NCBI GenBank assembly: GCA_023430465.1
Contig: JAEZAM010000049.1
Location: 14,375-78,374 of the forward strand
Length of the DNA stretch: 64,000 nt
Reading direction: 5' to 3'
From: Bacteroidota bacterium
GTDB taxonomy: Bacteria; Bacteroidota; Bacteroidia; Chitinophagales; Chitinophagaceae
The position numbers were made by a program, and so were the translations under genes. Numbering within the stretch: position 1 is the first letter of the stretch; the number at the start of each line of letters is the position of its first letter. The notes under the pieces were generated by a model that did not search any database, had not been told where the DNA came from, and worked only from the letters and a program-made list of their open reading frames with translations. Below, piece by piece: positions 61,955 to 64,000 of the stretch.

Positions 61955-63814
61955 ATGATGAAATTGACCTGGATCGACATCAGCATTCTCGTAGCGTATC
62001 TCGTGACGATGGTGCTGGTTGGATGGCATTACCGCAAAAAGGCAAGGGAAAACAAGGATACATACCTCCTGGGTGGCAAAAGCCTTCCCTGGTATAAACT
62101 GGGTTTAAGCGATGCCAGTGACATGTTTGATATCAGCGGCACCATGTGGATGGTGGCGATCTGTTTTGTATACGGCCTCAAAAGTATCTGGATACCCTGG
62201 CTCTGGCCCGTGTTCAACCAGGTATTCATGATGATGTTTCTGAGCAAATGGCTGCGGCGCAGCAATGCGAATACCGGTGCGGAATGGCTGCAGACAAGGT
62301 TCGGTACTGCCGGAAGGGGGGTGCGGGGTTCGCAGGTGATCATCATTGCTTTTGCGCTCATCAGTTGCCTGGGTTTCCTCGCTTATGGTTTTGTGGGCCT
62401 GGGTAAGTTCATGGAAATATTTATTCCATTCGACAGCATCCAGCCTTATCTCCCTTTCACGATCTCCCCCGAATATGTACCTCATTTTTATGGCATCGTG
62501 TTCACGTTATTTGCAATGTTCTACTCGATCATCGGTGGTTTGCACAGCATCGTCACCGGAGACGTAATCAAGTACATGATCATGACCATCGCGTGTATTG
62601 CCATCGCGGTTTTTGCCATGATCCATCTGCAGGGTAAAACACTCAATGTTCCGGAGGGCTGGGATAATCCTTTCTTTGGCTGGAACCTTGACCTGGACTG
62701 GTCAGCGATCGCCGCGGAGGCCAATCAGAAAATTGAAAGCGATGGGTACAGTCTTTTTGCTGCCTTCTTCATGATGATGCTGCTGAAAGGTGTGTTTGCT
62801 TCCCTGGCAGGACCGGCACCTAATTATGACATGCAGAAGATACTCAGTACCCGCAGCCCGAAGGAAGCAAGCAAGATGACCGGGTTCGTGAGCATCGTGC
62901 TGTTGCCCGTTCGCTACAGCATGGTGATAGGTCTGACGGTGTTAGCCTTGCTGTATTACAACCAGCTTTACCTGAAAGGACCCGATGGTATCACTGATTT
63001 TGAGCGGGTATTGCCCGCTTCCATCAACACCTTCCTGCCCGTTGGCGTATTGGGTCTGGTTCTTACAGGTTTACTCGGAGCATTCATGGGAACCTTCAGC
63101 GGTACACTGAATGCTGCCCAGGCCTACATCATCAATGATATCTATCTGAAATACATCAACCCAAAAGCCAGCAACAGGAAGGTGATATCGATGAATTATA
63201 TCGTCGGCATACTGGTAGTATCTGTCGGTGTTTTCTTTGGGTTCCTCGCCAGTGATGTGAATACGATTCTTCAATGGATCGTTAACGGGCTATACGGAGG
63301 TTATGTGGCTGCCAACTGCCTGAAGTGGTATTGGTGGCGGTTCAATGCAAACGGCTTTTTCTGGGGGATGACGGTTGGTATCCTGGGTGCGATCATGATG
63401 AGCCGCGGCATCGAGTGGGCGGTGACAAACGGCTACACAACGGTATCAAACCCGCTTTACTGGTGGCCGTTGTTGTTCGTGATGTCGCTGGCAGCCTGTT
63501 TTATCGGCACCTATGCTGCGCCTGCAACGGAAATAACGGTGTTGAAAAATTTTTACCGTACCGTAAAGCCATGGGGTTTCTGGGCGCCGGTACACAAGAT
63601 CGTGGTGAGCGAAGATCCGACCTTCCAGCGGAACACACGTTTCAGACTGGACATGTTCAACGTCGCCCTCGGCATCATTGCACAATGCTGCCTCACCCTG
63701 TTGCCCATGTATGTCGTGTTGTGGATGGAACTGCCATTGTTGATCACGGTAGCCATACTTGTCGTCATCGTCCTTGTGCTGAAACGGACATGGTGGAACA
63801 AACTTGAAAATTGA
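61955..63814 (+). CDS. Sodium/solute symporter (SSS family), probable mannobiose or mannose transporter
   Basis: A 619-residue membrane protein with about 13-14 hydrophobic segments. Family cues are YRKKARENKDTYLLGGKSLPWYKLGLSDASDMFDISGTMW, GGLHSIVTGDVIKYMIM and PAPNYDMQKILSTRSPKEASKMTG. It is expected to bring small mannosides or mannose into the cytosol with sodium ions. The context between GH26 and GH130 gives the substrate; the sequence itself does not. The ATG at 61955 is followed at once by a second ATG (61958), and either may start the protein. Confidence 0.9.
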   Translation: MMKLTWIDISILVAYLVTMVLVGWHYRKKARENKDTYLLGGKSLPWYKLGLSDASDMFDISGTMWMVAICFVYGLKSIWIPWLWPVFNQVFMMMFLSKWLRRSNANTGAEWLQTRFGTAGRGVRGSQVIIIAFALISCLGFLAYGFVGLGKFMEIFIPFDSIQPYLPFTISPEYVPHFYGIVFTLFAMFYSIIGGLHSIVTGDVIKYMIMTIACIAIAVFAMIHLQGKTLNVPEGWDNPFFGWNLDLDWSAIAAEANQKIESDGYSLFAAFFMMMLLKGVFASLAGPAPNYDMQKILSTRSPKEASKMTGFVSIVLLPVRYSMVIGLTVLALLYYNQLYLKGPDGITDFERVLPASINTFLPVGVLGLVLTGLLGAFMGTFSGTLNAAQAYIINDIYLKYINPKASNRKVISMNYIVGILVVSVGVFFGFLASDVNTILQWIVNGLYGGYVAANCLKWYWWRFNANGFFWGMTVGILGAIMMSRGIEWAVTNGYTTVSNPLYWWPLLFVMSLAACFIGTYAAPATEITVLKNFYRTVKPWGFWAPVHKIVVSEDPTFQRNTRFRLDMFNVALGIIAQCCLTLLPMYVVLWMELPLLITVAILVVIVLVLKRTWWNKLEN

Positions 63815-63836
63815 ATTGATAATTAACATACCGAAT

Positions 63837-64000
63837 ATGGAGAGTACCTTTTATAGCAGACTTGAAGCGTTAGAGCTGGCCCAGGAAGAACTTATAAGCA
63901 GGGTAAATGAAATGATCCCCGGCGGAAACGGTGTTTATGTGAGGTATCAAAACCCGGTATTGACGGCGGGCCATACTCCTATATTCTGGCGATATGATCT
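63837..64000 (+). CDS. GH130 phosphorylase, N-terminal fragment (3' end outside the window)
   Basis: Fifty-four complete codons. The segment NGVYVRYQNPVLTAGHTPIF, followed by WRYD, matches the start of GH130 subfamily 1 enzymes (4-O-beta-D-mannosyl-D-glucose phosphorylase; HTPxFWRYDLN is their hallmark). They phosphorolyse mannosyl-glucose to mannose-1-phosphate and glucose. The catalytic Asp lies beyond the window. It follows the symporter by 22 bp and completes the mannan route. Confidence 0.85.
   Translation, partial: MESTFYSRLEALELAQEELISRVNEMIPGGNGVYVRYQNPVLTAGHTPIFWRYD

Larger units (their letters stand above)
53746..64000. other. Beta-mannan polysaccharide utilisation locus (right end cut by the window)
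   Basis: AraC regulator, then susC, susD, an IPT-type glycan-binding lipoprotein, GH26 mannanase, sodium/sugar symporter and the first 54 codons of a GH130 phosphorylase, all plus strand after the divergent regulator. GH26 plus GH130 plus a symporter is the known Bacteroides route for mannan: outer cleavage to mannobiose, import, epimerisation to mannosyl-glucose, phosphorolysis. The epimerase is not in view and would be expected downstream or elsewhere. A terminator-like stem divides the gene set before the symporter. Confidence 0.85.

Overview
The window comes from a chromosome of a Bacteroidota bacterium, most likely family Chitinophagaceae. The evidence is a SusC/SusD pair with a surface glycan-binding lipoprotein, three large or secreted proteins with type IX secretion (T9SS) sorting tails, the T9SS regulator PorX, an LpxC-FabZ fusion, a LytS/LytTR two-component pair, PcrB, DUF2490, and promoters of the TTG / TAnnTTTG type. 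The genome is gene-dense with a medium G+C content. I saw no rRNA, tRNA, CRISPR array, prophage or conventional IS transposase. The taxonomic placement is inference from gene content.

Layout. 1-5.5 kb: end of a coiled-coil protein, then a di-haem peroxidase, ArfB, Dtd, a MazG-like enzyme, a YihY/BrkB membrane protein and glycyl-tRNA synthetase. 5.5-10.6 kb: a repeat-littered gap, a flavin reductase, a small secreted protein and Mfd. 10.6-17.5 kb: heptamer repeat arrays, then two T9SS cargo proteins (an S8 peptidase of 1788 residues and a type-B-tailed protein). 17.6-23.6 kb, minus strand: gyrB, lpxC-fabZ, lpxD and an HD phosphohydrolase. 23.7-31.4 kb: porX, a small unknown protein, an MBL hydrolase, an acyl-CoA dehydrogenase, an MsbA-like exporter, rbfA and a LolE-like permease. 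31.4-32.0 kb: a four-helix-bundle gene flanked by inverted hexamer arrays, which looks like a small inserted element. 32-49.7 kb: mostly housekeeping (split transketolase N-half, MraY-like transferase, frr, EamA, PPK2, mscL, scpA, OsmC, L,D-transpeptidase, dxs, LytS/LytTR, M28 peptidase, pcrB, DUF2490, B12-dependent ribonucleotide reductase). 50-53.6 kb: a secreted polysaccharide-lyase-like protein with nine PKD repeats. 53.7-64 kb: a beta-mannan utilisation locus (AraC regulator, SusC, SusD, SGBP, GH26 mannanase, sodium/sugar symporter, start of a GH130 phosphorylase).

How genes work together. The mannan locus reads as a complete route. Surface GH26 cuts mannan, SGBP and SusCD bind and import the oligosaccharides, a symporter takes small products across the inner membrane, and a GH130 enzyme splits mannosyl-glucose or mannobiose by phosphorolysis. 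PorX plausibly controls the machine that secretes the S8 peptidase, the gliding-type protein and the PKD lyase. lpxC-fabZ and lpxD form a lipid A cluster.

The most unusual signal is in the non-coding DNA. Several short repeat families (GGTTGA hexamers, CACTCCR and AAAAGTC/AAAATTC heptamers, TTTCACGCAAAG, and a 27-nt near-perfect palindrome present twice) occupy gaps between genes, often touching or containing the stop codon of the neighbour. One pair of inverted hexamer arrays brackets a whole gene for a four-helix-bundle protein.
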